From Octadecabacter ascidiaceicola (GTDB taxonomy: Bacteria > Pseudomonadota > Alphaproteobacteria > Rhodobacterales > Rhodobacteraceae): a stretch of DNA of 64,000 nt. The stretch lies in assembly GCF_900185015.1 (NCBI RefSeq), contig NZ_FXYD01000004.1, forward strand, positions 186,001 to 250,000, given 5' to 3'. The notes under the pieces were generated by a model. That model was not told where the DNA came from. It saw only the letters and a program-made list of their open reading frames with translations, and searched no databases. Position 1 is the stretch's first letter, and every line of letters begins with the position of its first letter. This document shows positions 1 through 8,885 of the stretch, piece by piece. A program made the position numbers and the translations under genes.

Positions 1-154
1 ATGCCTCAGAGACATCACGTAGAGTAAGCGGGCGTTTAGAATGAGTCGGCAATGGCACTGTCCTGTAGAAGCTATACACAAATGTTAGCGCCGATAGTCG
101 AGGATGTCCAAGCCCTTGCAGTAACCACGGTTCCACGGCAGATAGTCAAAACGT

Positions 155-231
155 GGCCCCGTGGCTCAACTGGATAGAGCAGCCCCCTCCTAAGGGGCAG
201 GTTGCAGGTTCGAATCCTGCCGGGGTCACCA
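155..231 (+). tRNA. tRNA-Arg (anticodon CCT)
   Basis: A full cloverleaf folds by eye. The acceptor stem pairs 155-161 with 221-227 (one G-U). The D stem GCTC/GAGC closes at 164-180. The anticodon stem GCCCC/GGGGC encloses the loop CTCCTAA, placing the anticodon CCT at 189-191, which reads AGG (Arg). The T arm is GCAGG-TTCGAAT-CCTGC. The discriminator base is A and the CCA end is encoded (229-231). Length is 77 nt. No second tRNA is adjacent, and no integrase or repeated tRNA 3' end was seen, so nothing shows that it serves as an attachment site here. Confidence 0.96.
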
Positions 232-303
232 CTATTAACCTAACATTGTCTTTTGGAGGCTTAGGCAGGTACAGTTTCCGCGGGGAAAGCGATAGGATTG
301 GGT

Positions 304-642
304 ATGCGTCAGGCCACAATAGACCTGATGATTGAGTTTGCCGTTGCGAGTTTGGCGACTGAAGATCATCGACGTATCAGAAAACTGGTGCGCGAACTGG
401 CGCAAGTCTGGCCAAATGAGCCTGCGCTTGGCATCGCTTTTGCGATCACGTCAGCAGCTTCAACGATTGAGGATATGGTGGATACGCCTGATTCCGTGAA
501 GTCAGTACAATTGGCGTATAGACTGGCGGCATTGGTTTCGGCAGATATCTACGCGATTCAACAGATGGGGCAGGTTCCGGCAAAGGGGCAAGATTTGCTG
601 CATTTTTGGAAACGTGTTGATCCGTACTTCTTGGACGTCTAA
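304..642 (+). CDS. conserved hypothetical protein, small and alpha-helical
   Basis: A 112-residue protein that I do not recognise. It is predicted mostly helical, has no signal peptide or membrane segment, and ends in an aromatic stretch (LLHFWKRVDPYF). I chose ATG at 304 because AGGA at 294-297 lies six bases upstream; an in-frame TTG at 298 would add two residues. It lies just downstream of tRNA-Arg. Its TAA stop overlaps the stop of the convergent gene by four bases (CTAA, 639-642). The long open frame and plausible ribosome binding site support a real gene, but no function can be assigned. Confidence 0.7.
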   Translation: MRQATIDLMIEFAVASLATEDHRRIRKLVRELAQVWPNEPALGIAFAITSAASTIEDMVDTPDSVKSVQLAYRLAALVSADIYAIQQMGQVPAKGQDLLHFWKRVDPYFLDV

Positions 643-1076
643 GCGGCCCAGCCATAGCTGGGGTCAGTGACAACATGCGCCATAACTGCGTTAAACTTGC
701 TCAGTAACGCTTGGTTTTCATTGCTCACGTCGTGCTTTGATTCAGTTTCGGCCGGAATCTCGGGCGCACGTTTGTCCCATGCTTGCCAAGCTCGTGTGGG
801 TTGGGCCCGTCCGTCAAGACCGGGTGCATGAATGACACCACGCATGAGCATACGGTCCATGAGGCCCGAAGCGTCGCTGGGTGAGATGCGGAAAACGCGT
901 GCGATATCTGCTGCGGATACACCGTTGTTCATTTGCGCATAAACGCAGGCCCAACCGTAGTGAAATGGAATGACCTTGGTTGTCCCAACTGCCGCAGCCT
1001 TCGCGAACGTTGGCACAGGGAATGTAGCTGCCCCCGCGCTTGCGGCGATGCCTTGCAAAAAATTACGGCGTTTCAT
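639..1076 (-). CDS. Tat-exported small protein, paralog of upstream neighbour
   Basis: A 145-residue protein opening with a twin-arginine signal (MKRRNFL, then an Ala-rich hydrophobic stretch ending FAKA), so export in a folded state is likely. The mature part has a conserved block, GWACVYAQMNNG followed by a helix-turn-helix-like stretch (ADIARVFRISPSDASGLMDRML). The same block is recognisable in the gene immediately upstream, which also starts MKRRDFL, so the pair is a tandem duplication. The start is fixed by GAGGAGA seven bases before ATG, lying inside the upstream gene; the two coding regions overlap by 14 bases, implying translational coupling. Family and function are unknown to me. Confidence 0.78.
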   Translation of the reverse strand: MKRRNFLQGIAASAGAATFPVPTFAKAAAVGTTKVIPFHYGWACVYAQMNNGVSAADIARVFRISPSDASGLMDRMLMRGVIHAPGLDGRAQPTRAWQAWDKRAPEIPAETESKHDVSNENQALLSKFNAVMAHVVTDPSYGWAA

Positions 1077-1506
1077 TTGCCGTCTCCTCAATTGTTGGCT
1101 CTGGCGTGGTTTCAATCTGGTCGTCTGTTTCATCCTCCTCAACCAGCGTGTCGAACACCTCTTTGGCGGTTTCGACAGCTTTCTTTGACTTGTTGAACAT
1201 ACCAGTAACGCCGCCACTCGGATACATTGGCTGAACTGCGGTTGCGCTGCCTGCGACTGGCAATTTGATGATGTTTCGACTGACCAGCTCTCCCATTAAG
1301 GCGTTCGCCTGTTCTGGACCGACCCGCAGCCATTTTTGGATGAGGGCAGGGCTCGCTTGGTTTTGCGCGCGGGCGTATAACGCCGCCCAGCCGACCTGCA
1401 TGGCATTGACTGGGGCTGTGGCCACTGGGACGGCCGCAGCGGGCAAGGGCAAGACTGGGATCACAGCCGCTGCTCCGGCGGAACGGAGAAAATCACGTCG
1501 TTTCAT
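1063..1506 (-). CDS. Tat-exported small protein with acidic tail, tandem paralog
   Basis: A 147-residue protein with a twin-arginine leader (MKRRDFLRSAGAAAV, then a Pro/Ala-rich hydrophobic region). The middle repeats the block seen in the downstream paralog: GWAALYARAQNQ, then a helical stretch (LRVGPEQANALMGELVSRNII). The last ~40 residues differ, being strongly acidic and Thr/Pro rich (VEEDETDDQIETTPEPTIEE), which suggests an unstructured tail. No clear ribosome binding site precedes the ATG. It is the first gene of the two-gene unit and overlaps the second by 14 bases. I cannot assign a function; the HTH-like appearance of an exported protein is odd and may only be a helical repeat. Confidence 0.75.
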   Translation of the reverse strand: MKRRDFLRSAGAAAVIPVLPLPAAAVPVATAPVNAMQVGWAALYARAQNQASPALIQKWLRVGPEQANALMGELVSRNIIKLPVAGSATAVQPMYPSGGVTGMFNKSKKAVETAKEVFDTLVEEDETDDQIETTPEPTIEETANETP

Positions 1507-1574
1507 GATGTATAGATGGGTGTGAATTGCTGACCTTTTAGGGGGAAAGCCTACCTGATCTTCCCCGTTCTTGG

Positions 1575-2279
1575 TCAGACCATGCGAATGACGTCTTTAT
1601 CAATCGCCAGCATATAGCCGCGCCGTGCGATGTTGCGCACAAGCAGTTCGGAAATCATCTGGTTCCCGAGTGTGTCACGCAGGCGTTTAATCCGTGTCGC
1701 GCCTGCTGCTTCTTCACAGTCCGAAGATGGGCGGCCAGAAATGACGCCTTCGATTTCAGCACCTGACAGTACTTCGTCGTCCATGCGGGCTTCGGCTAAG
1801 ACAGACAGCGTTTCAATTGCGGCATCCGTTAGTTTGAATTCAAAGTTGTTGAGGTAGACCATGTTCTGATCGCGTGAGATCAGGAGCGAGTTCACTTCGA
1901 TCCCTTTGCGTTCAATCTGCCCCATGCGGCGATTCATCGCGATGAGCATGACAAGAAAGGCAACAGCGGCGACAAGCAAGGCTGTCGCGAAGATCAGCAG
2001 CACGAAGATCACGAAACGATAGCTGTCCAGTGTTTCAGAAAACGCGGTGCCGGATTGTGCAAGGATCTCGAGCAGTTTGATTTCGGCTTGCCCAGTGAGC
2101 GATGCGTTTTCGACAAACAACGCTTCGACTCGGGCATTAAATGCGTTCGCGTCGGGAAGGTTAAGGAACAACAAAACAGCCGCCGTGAGCAAGATGACCA
2201 CGATGGCTGCAATTCCGCCGATGACAATTCGATTGCCCGTCTGGCGTGCTTCAATAGCGGAGGTAGTATTCGCCTGCAC
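1575..2279 (-). CDS. membrane-anchored protein with C-terminal winged-helix domain
   Basis: A 234-residue protein with two transmembrane segments (about residues 17-40 and 88-115) separated by ~45 periplasmic residues. The C-terminal domain (about 140-225) resembles the OmpR/ToxR-type winged helix: a FEFKLTDAAIETLSVL opening strand/helix, a IKRLRDTLGN recognition-helix region and an RRGYML wing. The topology is the mirror image of ToxR, whose DNA-binding domain is N-terminal. I chose GTG at 2279 because GGAG lies eight bases upstream; an upstream ATG at 2312 would extend the overlap with the preceding gene. It overlaps that gene by 29 bases. Target promoters are unknown. Confidence 0.75.
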   Translation of the reverse strand: MQANTTSAIEARQTGNRIVIGGIAAIVVILLTAAVLLFLNLPDANAFNARVEALFVENASLTGQAEIKLLEILAQSGTAFSETLDSYRFVIFVLLIFATALLVAAVAFLVMLIAMNRRMGQIERKGIEVNSLLISRDQNMVYLNNFEFKLTDAAIETLSVLAEARMDDEVLSGAEIEGVISGRPSSDCEEAAGATRIKRLRDTLGNQMISELLVRNIARRGYMLAIDKDVIRMV

Positions 2280-2532
2280 TGTTCTCTCTCTCCTCAAGTC
2301 CGGCGTCATCAAAGACGCCTTCGATACTTAATAACTGCCAGTCATCTGCAGCAAGGCGCGGTGTCAGTTCGGCAAGTGCGCCTTCTGGCGTACATGCGCC
2401 CATGACCTCTGCGACACCGTAGTGCAGCCGGAGGGGATCGTCACGCTTGGCTTTGTAATCAGCATAACAGGCGGCCTGCGCCGATGCTGACATCGCCATA
2501 AGTGCGAGGGTAAGGAGGAGTGTGCGTTTCAT
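2251..2532 (-). CDS. small secreted protein, hypothetical
   Basis: A 93-residue protein with a clear Sec signal peptide (MKRTLLLTLALMAMSASAQA, cleavage expected before ACYADY), leaving a mature domain of ~73 residues with two cysteines (in ACYAD and GACTPEG) that could form a disulfide. I do not recognise the family. It precedes, and overlaps by 29 bases, the membrane-anchored winged-helix gene, so the two are probably co-transcribed; a sensor/ligand partnership is possible but is only an inference from position. Confidence 0.72.
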   Translation of the reverse strand: MKRTLLLTLALMAMSASAQAACYADYKAKRDDPLRLHYGVAEVMGACTPEGALAELTPRLAADDWQLLSIEGVFDDAGLEERENSAGEYYLRY

Positions 2533-2697
2533 GCCGTGAACATGCCGTGTGGCGTCTTGTTATTCAATATCCATCAAGGCGACGTGCGGCGAAAGGCGAT
2601 AACACCGTCCCGTTATTGAGAGACATTCAGCCCATCCCGCATCGTTGGTTCATCACTAGCCGTCACACGTTGCGGCGAAACCCGAAAGGACCACACA

Positions 2698-3141
2698 ATG
2701 TTTGCTCGTTCACTTAAAACAACGATTACCGCAGGCTTACTTGCTACAACGCTGGCAATGACGGCTGTCGCTCCGAATAACGCTGAGGCGCGGATGTCAG
2801 ACGATGAAATTGTAGGCTTGCTCGGCCTGTTGGCTTTCGGCGCGATCATCCATCACCGCCGCAACAGCAACGATGCCGCCCCCGCCCCTGCACCTGCGCC
2901 GCAACCGACTGTGAACCGTGGTTGGCGCGTGTTGCCTGTCGATTGCATTCGCAATGTGACGCGCAGAAATGGCAACACGATCCGCATGTTTGGTCAGCGC
3001 TGTTTGAACAACAACTACAACCACCCGAACCGTTTGCCAGAAGCGTGTCACGTTCGCGTTCGCAATGAAAACGGCCAACGCCGTCAAGGGTACCGCGTAC
3101 GCTGTATGCGCGACCATGGATTCCGCACCAACCGTCGCTAA
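2698..3141 (+). CDS. secreted basic protein with Pro/Ala linker, hypothetical
   Basis: A 147-residue protein with a Sec signal peptide (residues ~1-31, ending AEA), a short hydrophobic stretch (IVGLLGLLAFGAIIHH), an Ala-Pro repeat linker at ~60-70 and a basic C-terminal domain rich in Asn, Arg and Cys (three cysteines in CIRNV, CLNNN and CMRDH, plus CHVRV). The cysteines suggest two disulfides in the periplasm. AAGGA lies seven to eight bases before the ATG. A strong terminator follows at 3189. The gene diverges from the minus-strand cluster. No family was recognised. Confidence 0.78.
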   Translation: MFARSLKTTITAGLLATTLAMTAVAPNNAEARMSDDEIVGLLGLLAFGAIIHHRRNSNDAAPAPAPAPQPTVNRGWRVLPVDCIRNVTRRNGNTIRMFGQRCLNNNYNHPNRLPEACHVRVRNENGQRRQGYRVRCMRDHGFRTNRR

Positions 3142-3188
3142 GGACGAAGCGGATACCGGGTAGCTGCCCCCCAGCGGTTACCCAACTA

Positions 3189-3226
3189 GAGGCAGGGGGG
3201 AGGACATGGCCCCCTGCCTCTTTTTT
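3189..3226 (+). terminator. Rho-independent terminator
   Basis: A perfect 11-bp stem (GAGGCAGGGGG, 3189-3199, with CCCCCTGCCTC, 3210-3220), a 10-nt loop and a run of six T. It ends the secreted-protein transcript. Confidence 0.92.
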
Positions 3227-3348
3227 ATGCTTAGCAGGTAAGGTCTTTGCAGCCAGTGCATGACGGGATTGCACGGCTGGCGCTACCTAGATGGGTCAGG
3301 ATAACTTACCTTTGATTGCAGGGAGCGATCGATCTGAAAGGACAGACC

Positions 3349-3507
3349 ATGATCCAAGACCGTTTGACCGCAAAATTTTTGACGGCGCCACATGCCAAAA
3401 AGAATAACGTAAAACCGTTAAAGGCAGCCCCTATTAAACGAAAGGTTGCTCCGGCAACTGACCTGTACACCCGCGGGCGCAGCTTGTTCGGTACTTTCTG
3501 GCTCTGA
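3349..3507 (+). CDS. small basic protein upstream of rnhB, hypothetical
   Basis: A 52-residue Lys/Arg-rich protein with no signal or membrane segment (starts MIQDRLTAKFL, ends RGRSLFGTFWL). I chose the ATG at 3349, preceded by AAAGGA at seven bases; an in-frame ATG at 3316 lacks such a site. It sits 38 bases upstream of rnhB on the same strand and is probably co-transcribed. The family is not recognised. Its small size keeps the call tentative, but start signal and position favour a real gene. Confidence 0.55.
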   Translation: MIQDRLTAKFLTAPHAKKNNVKPLKAAPIKRKVAPATDLYTRGRSLFGTFWL

Positions 3508-3545
3508 GGCTTGCAGGTTCTGCCTGTGTTTGAAACACGGGCAGG

Positions 3546-4166
3546 ATGAGTACATCAATTACAATCGGCCCTGACTTCACATTTGAAGAAGACTTAATCG
3601 CTCGCGGCGCGTTGCGCATCACGGGCGTTGATGAAGTGGGACGTGGCCCATTGGCTGGTCCTGTTACTGCCGCGGCGGTGATCCTTGATCCGGCAAACAT
3701 TCCCAACGGATTGAATGATAGTAAGAAACTGACGGCCAAACGCCGTGAGGCATTGAATCCGCTGATCCTTGCAAGTGCGCAGGTATCCATCGCCCACGCG
3801 ACTGTCGAAGAAATAGACGAAATCAATATTTTACGCGCCAGCCATTTGGCGATGGAACGGGCGGTTGCCGGATTGAGCGACGTCGATCATGCGCTGATTG
3901 ATGGTAACATGATCCCCAAAGGGCTGGTCGTTCCGGCGACGACCGTCATCAAGGGAGACAGCCGTTCGCTGTCCATTGCGGCGGCCTCAATTGTGGCCAA
4001 AATATGTCGCGATCGGATCATGGTGGATTTGGCGCAACAGTACCCAGGCTACGGATGGGAGACGAACGCCGGATATGGATCAAAAAGTCACATATCGGCG
4101 CTTCAAAATTTGGGGGTTACCCCACACCATAGACGGTCGTTCAAACCCGTCCACAATATGTTGTGA
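3546..4166 (+). CDS. rnhB: ribonuclease HII
   Basis: Cleaves the RNA strand of RNA:DNA hybrids and removes ribonucleotides misincorporated in DNA. The protein is 206 residues, the usual size for RNase HII. The signature GVDEVGRGPLAGPV holds the first two catalytic acids (D29, E30); a further Asp lies in ALIDGN, and the substrate-binding block KGDSRSLSIAAASIVAK follows. The C-terminal stretch (GYGWETNAGYGSKSH) is typical of bacterial RnhB. In many alphaproteobacteria rnhB is next to the CcrM methyltransferase, as it is here. Confidence 0.96.
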   Translation: MSTSITIGPDFTFEEDLIARGALRITGVDEVGRGPLAGPVTAAAVILDPANIPNGLNDSKKLTAKRREALNPLILASAQVSIAHATVEEIDEINILRASHLAMERAVAGLSDVDHALIDGNMIPKGLVVPATTVIKGDSRSLSIAAASIVAKICRDRIMVDLAQQYPGYGWETNAGYGSKSHISALQNLGVTPHHRRSFKPVHNML

Positions 4167-4188
4167 CAAGAGTATTTTCTAACCCTTT

Positions 4189-4227
4189 GATTCAATAAAG
4201 TTTTTGACTGCGAATCGCCTTTGACTC
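4189..4227 (+). promoter_or_regulatory. three GANTC (CcrM) sites upstream of ccrM
   Basis: GATTC at 4189-4193, GAATC at 4212-4216 and GACTC at 4223-4227 lie 65-103 bases before the ccrM start. One such site is expected per 256 bp by chance. In Caulobacter crescentus the ccrM promoter region also carries GANTC sites whose methylation lowers transcription. A similar self-timing circuit is an inference here; no transcription start is known. Confidence 0.6.
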
Positions 4228-4264
4228 ACATTGAGGTCAACAAACGAGCGGATAACCGCCGTGA

Positions 4265-5401
<1,137 letters not shown>

Positions 5402-5465
5402 GCCAACACACAGTTTACAAGTTTACCGCCTGTGCCTGCGGCCCAATAGCCGTGGCACCACTTAT

Positions 5466-5500
5466 CCCCCGTCGGTTTTATGACCTGACGGGGGTTTTTT
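5466..5500 (+). terminator. Rho-independent terminator after ccrM
   Basis: Stem CCCCCGTC (5466-5473) with GACGGGGG (5487-5494), followed by six T (5495-5500). Confidence 0.9.
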
Positions 5501-5569
5501 CTGTTTCAGTTCCCGCGTGACGTTGTGCAAATTCCACGCCATAAGGGGCCAAGTTTAACGAGGATCAAA

Positions 5570-6574
5570 ATGGCGAAAATTCTACTAACGGGTGGCGCGG
5601 GTTACATCGGATCGCACACGTATCTGGCGCTTGTTGAAGCCGGCTTTGATGTTGTGATCCTCGACAATTTTTACAATGCAAAACCAGATGTTCCGAACCG
5701 CTTGGAGGATATCGCAGGTGGAACTGTTCACGTAGTTGAAGGCGATGTGTTAGATCGCGCGACGCTGGATCAGTTGTTCATTGAACATAAGGTTGACGGT
5801 GTTGTTCACTTTGCCGCGCTGAAGGCCGTTGGCGAAAGCGTGCAAAAGCCGCTGGAGTACATGAATACGAATGTCGGCGGTTTGCTGAACCTGCTGGCCG
5901 CGATGGACCGCGCTGGTGTGCGGCGTATCGTGTTTTCGTCCTCAGCAACGGTTTATGGCGACACAAACGTGCAGCCGATCCCGGAAAACCACGCGCGCAG
6001 CTACACGTCCCCCTACGCGTTTACCAAAGTCGCGGGTGAGCAAATTCTTGAACAACTGACGGATGACTGGGCCGTCGGCATTTTGCGTTACTTCAATCCA
6101 GTGGGCGCACATAAGTCCGCGATTATTGGTGAAGACCCTGAAGACATTCCGAACAACCTGGTCCCCTATATGGCCAAAGTTGCGACCGGAGAGCTGGCAG
6201 AGCTAAGCGTTTTTGGAGACGACTATGACACCCCAGACGGGACAGGTGTGCGTGATTACATTCACGTCGAAGACCTCGCAGAGGGGCACGTGCTGTCGCT
6301 GAAGTCGCTTATCGAGACGGGTCAGAGCCATACTGTTAACTTAGGCACCGGCGAGGGTTCGTCTGTGTTTGATGTTATCAAAGCCTACTCGGACGCTTGC
6401 GGGCACGAGCTGGCATATAAGGTCACACCGCGGCGTGATGGCGATGTTGCAGAACTGACCGCACGGCCAGAAAAGGCGAAAACGGTGCTAGGGTTTGAGG
6501 CAAAGCGTACGCTTGCGGATATGTGTGCTTCTAGTTGGGCATGGGTTAGCGGACAGCGCCGAAACTCGCGTTAA
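5570..6574 (+). CDS. galE: UDP-glucose 4-epimerase
   Basis: Interconverts UDP-glucose and UDP-galactose for surface polysaccharides. The protein is 334 residues. The NAD-binding GGAGYIGSH lies at the N-terminus, the catalytic Ser/Thr region is SSSATVYGD, and the Tyr-Lys pair is in SPYAFTK. The C-terminal part (DYIHVEDLAEGHV, RRDGDVAELTARPEKA) is characteristic of GalE. I chose ATG at 5570, preceded by GAGG; the in-frame ATG at 5525 would add 15 residues before the Rossmann strand. Its stop overlaps the convergent alkB stop by four bases (TTAA, 6571-6574). Confidence 0.93.
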   Translation: MAKILLTGGAGYIGSHTYLALVEAGFDVVILDNFYNAKPDVPNRLEDIAGGTVHVVEGDVLDRATLDQLFIEHKVDGVVHFAALKAVGESVQKPLEYMNTNVGGLLNLLAAMDRAGVRRIVFSSSATVYGDTNVQPIPENHARSYTSPYAFTKVAGEQILEQLTDDWAVGILRYFNPVGAHKSAIIGEDPEDIPNNLVPYMAKVATGELAELSVFGDDYDTPDGTGVRDYIHVEDLAEGHVLSLKSLIETGQSHTVNLGTGEGSSVFDVIKAYSDACGHELAYKVTPRRDGDVAELTARPEKAKTVLGFEAKRTLADMCASSWAWVSGQRRNSR

Positions 6575-7719
6575 CGGGGCATCGGGTTCGTGGCGTCTTT
6601 ATACGGCGTCCAGTCCTCGATTTCGGGATAGTACTTTTTACGCCATGCACGCACGCGCGGGTTCATTATCCGAATCCAAACTGGCGGAACCATCGCCGCC
6701 ATCGTCATAATCGGATAACCATACGGCAGTTGCGGCGCGTCGTTTTCATCGTAGGTTTGAAGTAGCGGAAAACGGCGGTCAGGTTTGTAGTGATGGTCAG
6801 AATGGCGTTGCAAATTGATCAGCAACCAGTTGGACGCAAGCTGTGATGCGTTCCAAGAATGGCGCGGCAGAACGTGCTCGTATTTGCCGGCCCCAAGGTG
6901 TTTGCGCGTCAGGCCGTAATGTTCAACGTAGTTCACGATCTCAAGCTGCCACATTGAAATGAAGGCTTGGTATACGAACAGGCCGAGCCCAACCCAGCCG
7001 CCAATCCAAATCGCAAGGCAAATCATTGCCAACTGAAGCGCCGCATAGCGCCAAAACGGGTTGGACCGGTGATGCCACGGTTGATTTTTACGCGCCAACA
7101 TCGCGGCCTCTGCCTTGAAGGCCGAAACGGGTTGCTGGTGAAGAACGCGGAAGAAAAATTTGTGGAACCCTTCGTTGTAACGCGCCGTCACAGGGTCGCG
7201 CGGAGTGCCGACATAGCGATGGTGCACCAACAAATGTTCGCTACGGAAATGGGAATAGAGCGACATTGAAAGCAGAATATCTGCTAACCAGCGTTCAAAT
7301 TTCGGTTTTTGGTGAGCGAGTTCATGGGCGTAGACGATGCCGATTGTGCCGGACATCACACCAAGCCCAAAGGCGAGGCCGATCAGTTCCCAGACGTTCA
7401 GGTGCCCAGCTGCGGTGACGTACCAGATGATGCCAAAGAGAGTCACGAACTGCAGTGGCGCCCAAATGATGGTGACGAGGCGATACCAGAACAGTTCGCC
7501 CTCGGATGTTTCTAGGTCTGCGTTGGCGTCATAAGTGCCCGCAATCGCGTCGATCGCGGTGAACAAATACCATGTCATGACTGGCATCAAAAATAGGGTC
7601 CAACCGCCGTAAATCGCCTCGATCCATGCGATGGGAACAAGCCCGACCGAACACCAAAATGGGGCCGCCCGTGTGATGCGGGCCATATTCGCGGGGGAGA
7701 CGATTGGGAAAGTTGTCAT
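6571..7719 (-). CDS. alkB: alkane 1-monooxygenase (AlkB-type membrane diiron hydroxylase)
   Basis: Hydroxylates medium-chain n-alkanes at the terminal carbon. The 382-residue protein has about six hydrophobic segments and the full set of histidine motifs of the AlkB family: HELAH (132-136), EHLLVHH (161-167), NYVEHYGL (263-270) and LQRHSDHH (303-310). The NYVEHYGL box separates AlkB from fatty-acid desaturases and xylene monooxygenase. No rubredoxin, rubredoxin reductase or AlkS-type regulator is next to it. It lies 45 bases downstream of mutY on the same strand and may share its transcript. Confidence 0.92.
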   Translation of the reverse strand: MTTFPIVSPANMARITRAAPFWCSVGLVPIAWIEAIYGGWTLFLMPVMTWYLFTAIDAIAGTYDANADLETSEGELFWYRLVTIIWAPLQFVTLFGIIWYVTAAGHLNVWELIGLAFGLGVMSGTIGIVYAHELAHQKPKFERWLADILLSMSLYSHFRSEHLLVHHRYVGTPRDPVTARYNEGFHKFFFRVLHQQPVSAFKAEAAMLARKNQPWHHRSNPFWRYAALQLAMICLAIWIGGWVGLGLFVYQAFISMWQLEIVNYVEHYGLTRKHLGAGKYEHVLPRHSWNASQLASNWLLINLQRHSDHHYKPDRRFPLLQTYDENDAPQLPYGYPIMTMAAMVPPVWIRIMNPRVRAWRKKYYPEIEDWTPYKDATNPMPR

Positions 7720-7764
7720 GACAGACTCCGATTTGGGTGGAGTATAGCGATTGAGGGGGGCTGC

Positions 7765-8817
7765 TCAAACATGTCGTAGGGTCGCAGCGGCTAATGTGTA
7801 GGCCTTTTTCATCACGGTCGGAAGTGATGTTGCATCAAAGGTTTCCGCGGCGATGAAGTGACCGCGGTTTGGGGATGCATCAGCGGGAAGCCATGCCGTT
7901 TGAACCCGTAAAATCAGATGGAAATGTGTGAACGTGTGGCGAGCGTGATCATTCAATTCAGTCCAATTTGTTGAATGTGGGGCGGCATCGACGGGGTCGT
8001 CGGCCCATTCCGTTGTCGGCCACCCGAGCATCCCGCCAAGGAGCCCTTTTTCAGGACGAGTTTCCAGAAGCCAAGCGCCGTCTTCGCGCCGCGCGATATA
8101 AGCAATACCGGTACGCGTTGGTTTGGGTTTCTTTGGTGTCTTTTTGGGCAGATCAAGCTGTGTTCCGGCGCAGAAACTATCACACTGACTTTGGATGGGA
8201 CAGATCCCGCAGACTGGGGTTTTAGGCGTGCAGATCGTCGCGCCGAGGTCCATCACCGCTTGCGCATAGTCACCGGGGCGGTCGTTGGACGTATGGCGCC
8301 GGGCGTAGTCCATGAACACAGTTTTAGCGGCGGGAAGCGGCGTATGATCATCATACAACCGCGCCATCACGCGTTCGACGTTGCCATCGAGCACGGTTGA
8401 CGGCTCGTCAAAGGCAATCGCCGAGATCGCAGCGGCGGTATAGGGGCCAATTCCAGGTAATTTGATCAGCGCATCATAGGTTATCGGGAACATACCGCCG
8501 TGTTCATGAACCACGGCACGGGCGGATTTCAAAAGATTGCGCGCCCGTGCGTAGTACCCAAGCCCTGCCCACGCTGCCATGACGTCGGCATCGTCAGCCG
8601 ATGCTAGGGCCGCAACGTTTGGCCAAAGGGTCGTGAACTTTTCGTGGTATGCACGTACGGCCGCGACCGTAGTTTGCTGTAGCATAACTTCAGATAGCCA
8701 AACCGCATATGGATCAGGGCGTTTTCCCGCCTTTCGGTCCGCTGGCATCACACGCCACGGCATTGCGCGGGCATGGATATCGTACCAATCCAAAAGAGCG
8801 TTGGTAATCTCACGCAA
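7765..8817 (-). CDS. mutY: A/G-specific adenine glycosylase
   Basis: Removes adenine mispaired with 8-oxoguanine. The 350-residue protein has the catalytic Glu in SEVMLQQTT (E43), the helix-hairpin-helix LPGIGPYTA (120-128), the catalytic Asp in VLDGNV (D144), and four cysteines at 196, 203, 206 and 212 (C-X6-C-X2-C-X5-C) for the 4Fe-4S cluster. The C-terminal Nudix-like domain (WLLETRPEKGLLGGMLGWP onward) recognises 8-oxoG. It diverges from the DUF721 gene across 68 bases. Confidence 0.96.
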   Translation of the reverse strand: MREITNALLDWYDIHARAMPWRVMPADRKAGKRPDPYAVWLSEVMLQQTTVAAVRAYHEKFTTLWPNVAALASADDADVMAAWAGLGYYARARNLLKSARAVVHEHGGMFPITYDALIKLPGIGPYTAAAISAIAFDEPSTVLDGNVERVMARLYDDHTPLPAAKTVFMDYARRHTSNDRPGDYAQAVMDLGATICTPKTPVCGICPIQSQCDSFCAGTQLDLPKKTPKKPKPTRTGIAYIARREDGAWLLETRPEKGLLGGMLGWPTTEWADDPVDAAPHSTNWTELNDHARHTFTHFHLILRVQTAWLPADASPNRGHFIAAETFDATSLPTVMKKAYTLAAATLRHV

Positions 8818-8885
8818 TGTTTATGAACCTTTAAGCTTGGTTTCTCTGGCGTTGTGGTGCCAGAGGTTTAGAATAGCGCAGAAAT

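Noticed and set aside
155-231. tRNA-Arg as an active phage or island attachment site
   Set aside because: No integrase, no repeat of the tRNA 3' end and no mobile genes are visible in the window.
153-335. 60-codon open frame over the tRNA-Arg gene
   Set aside because: It overlaps the tRNA completely and has no coding support.
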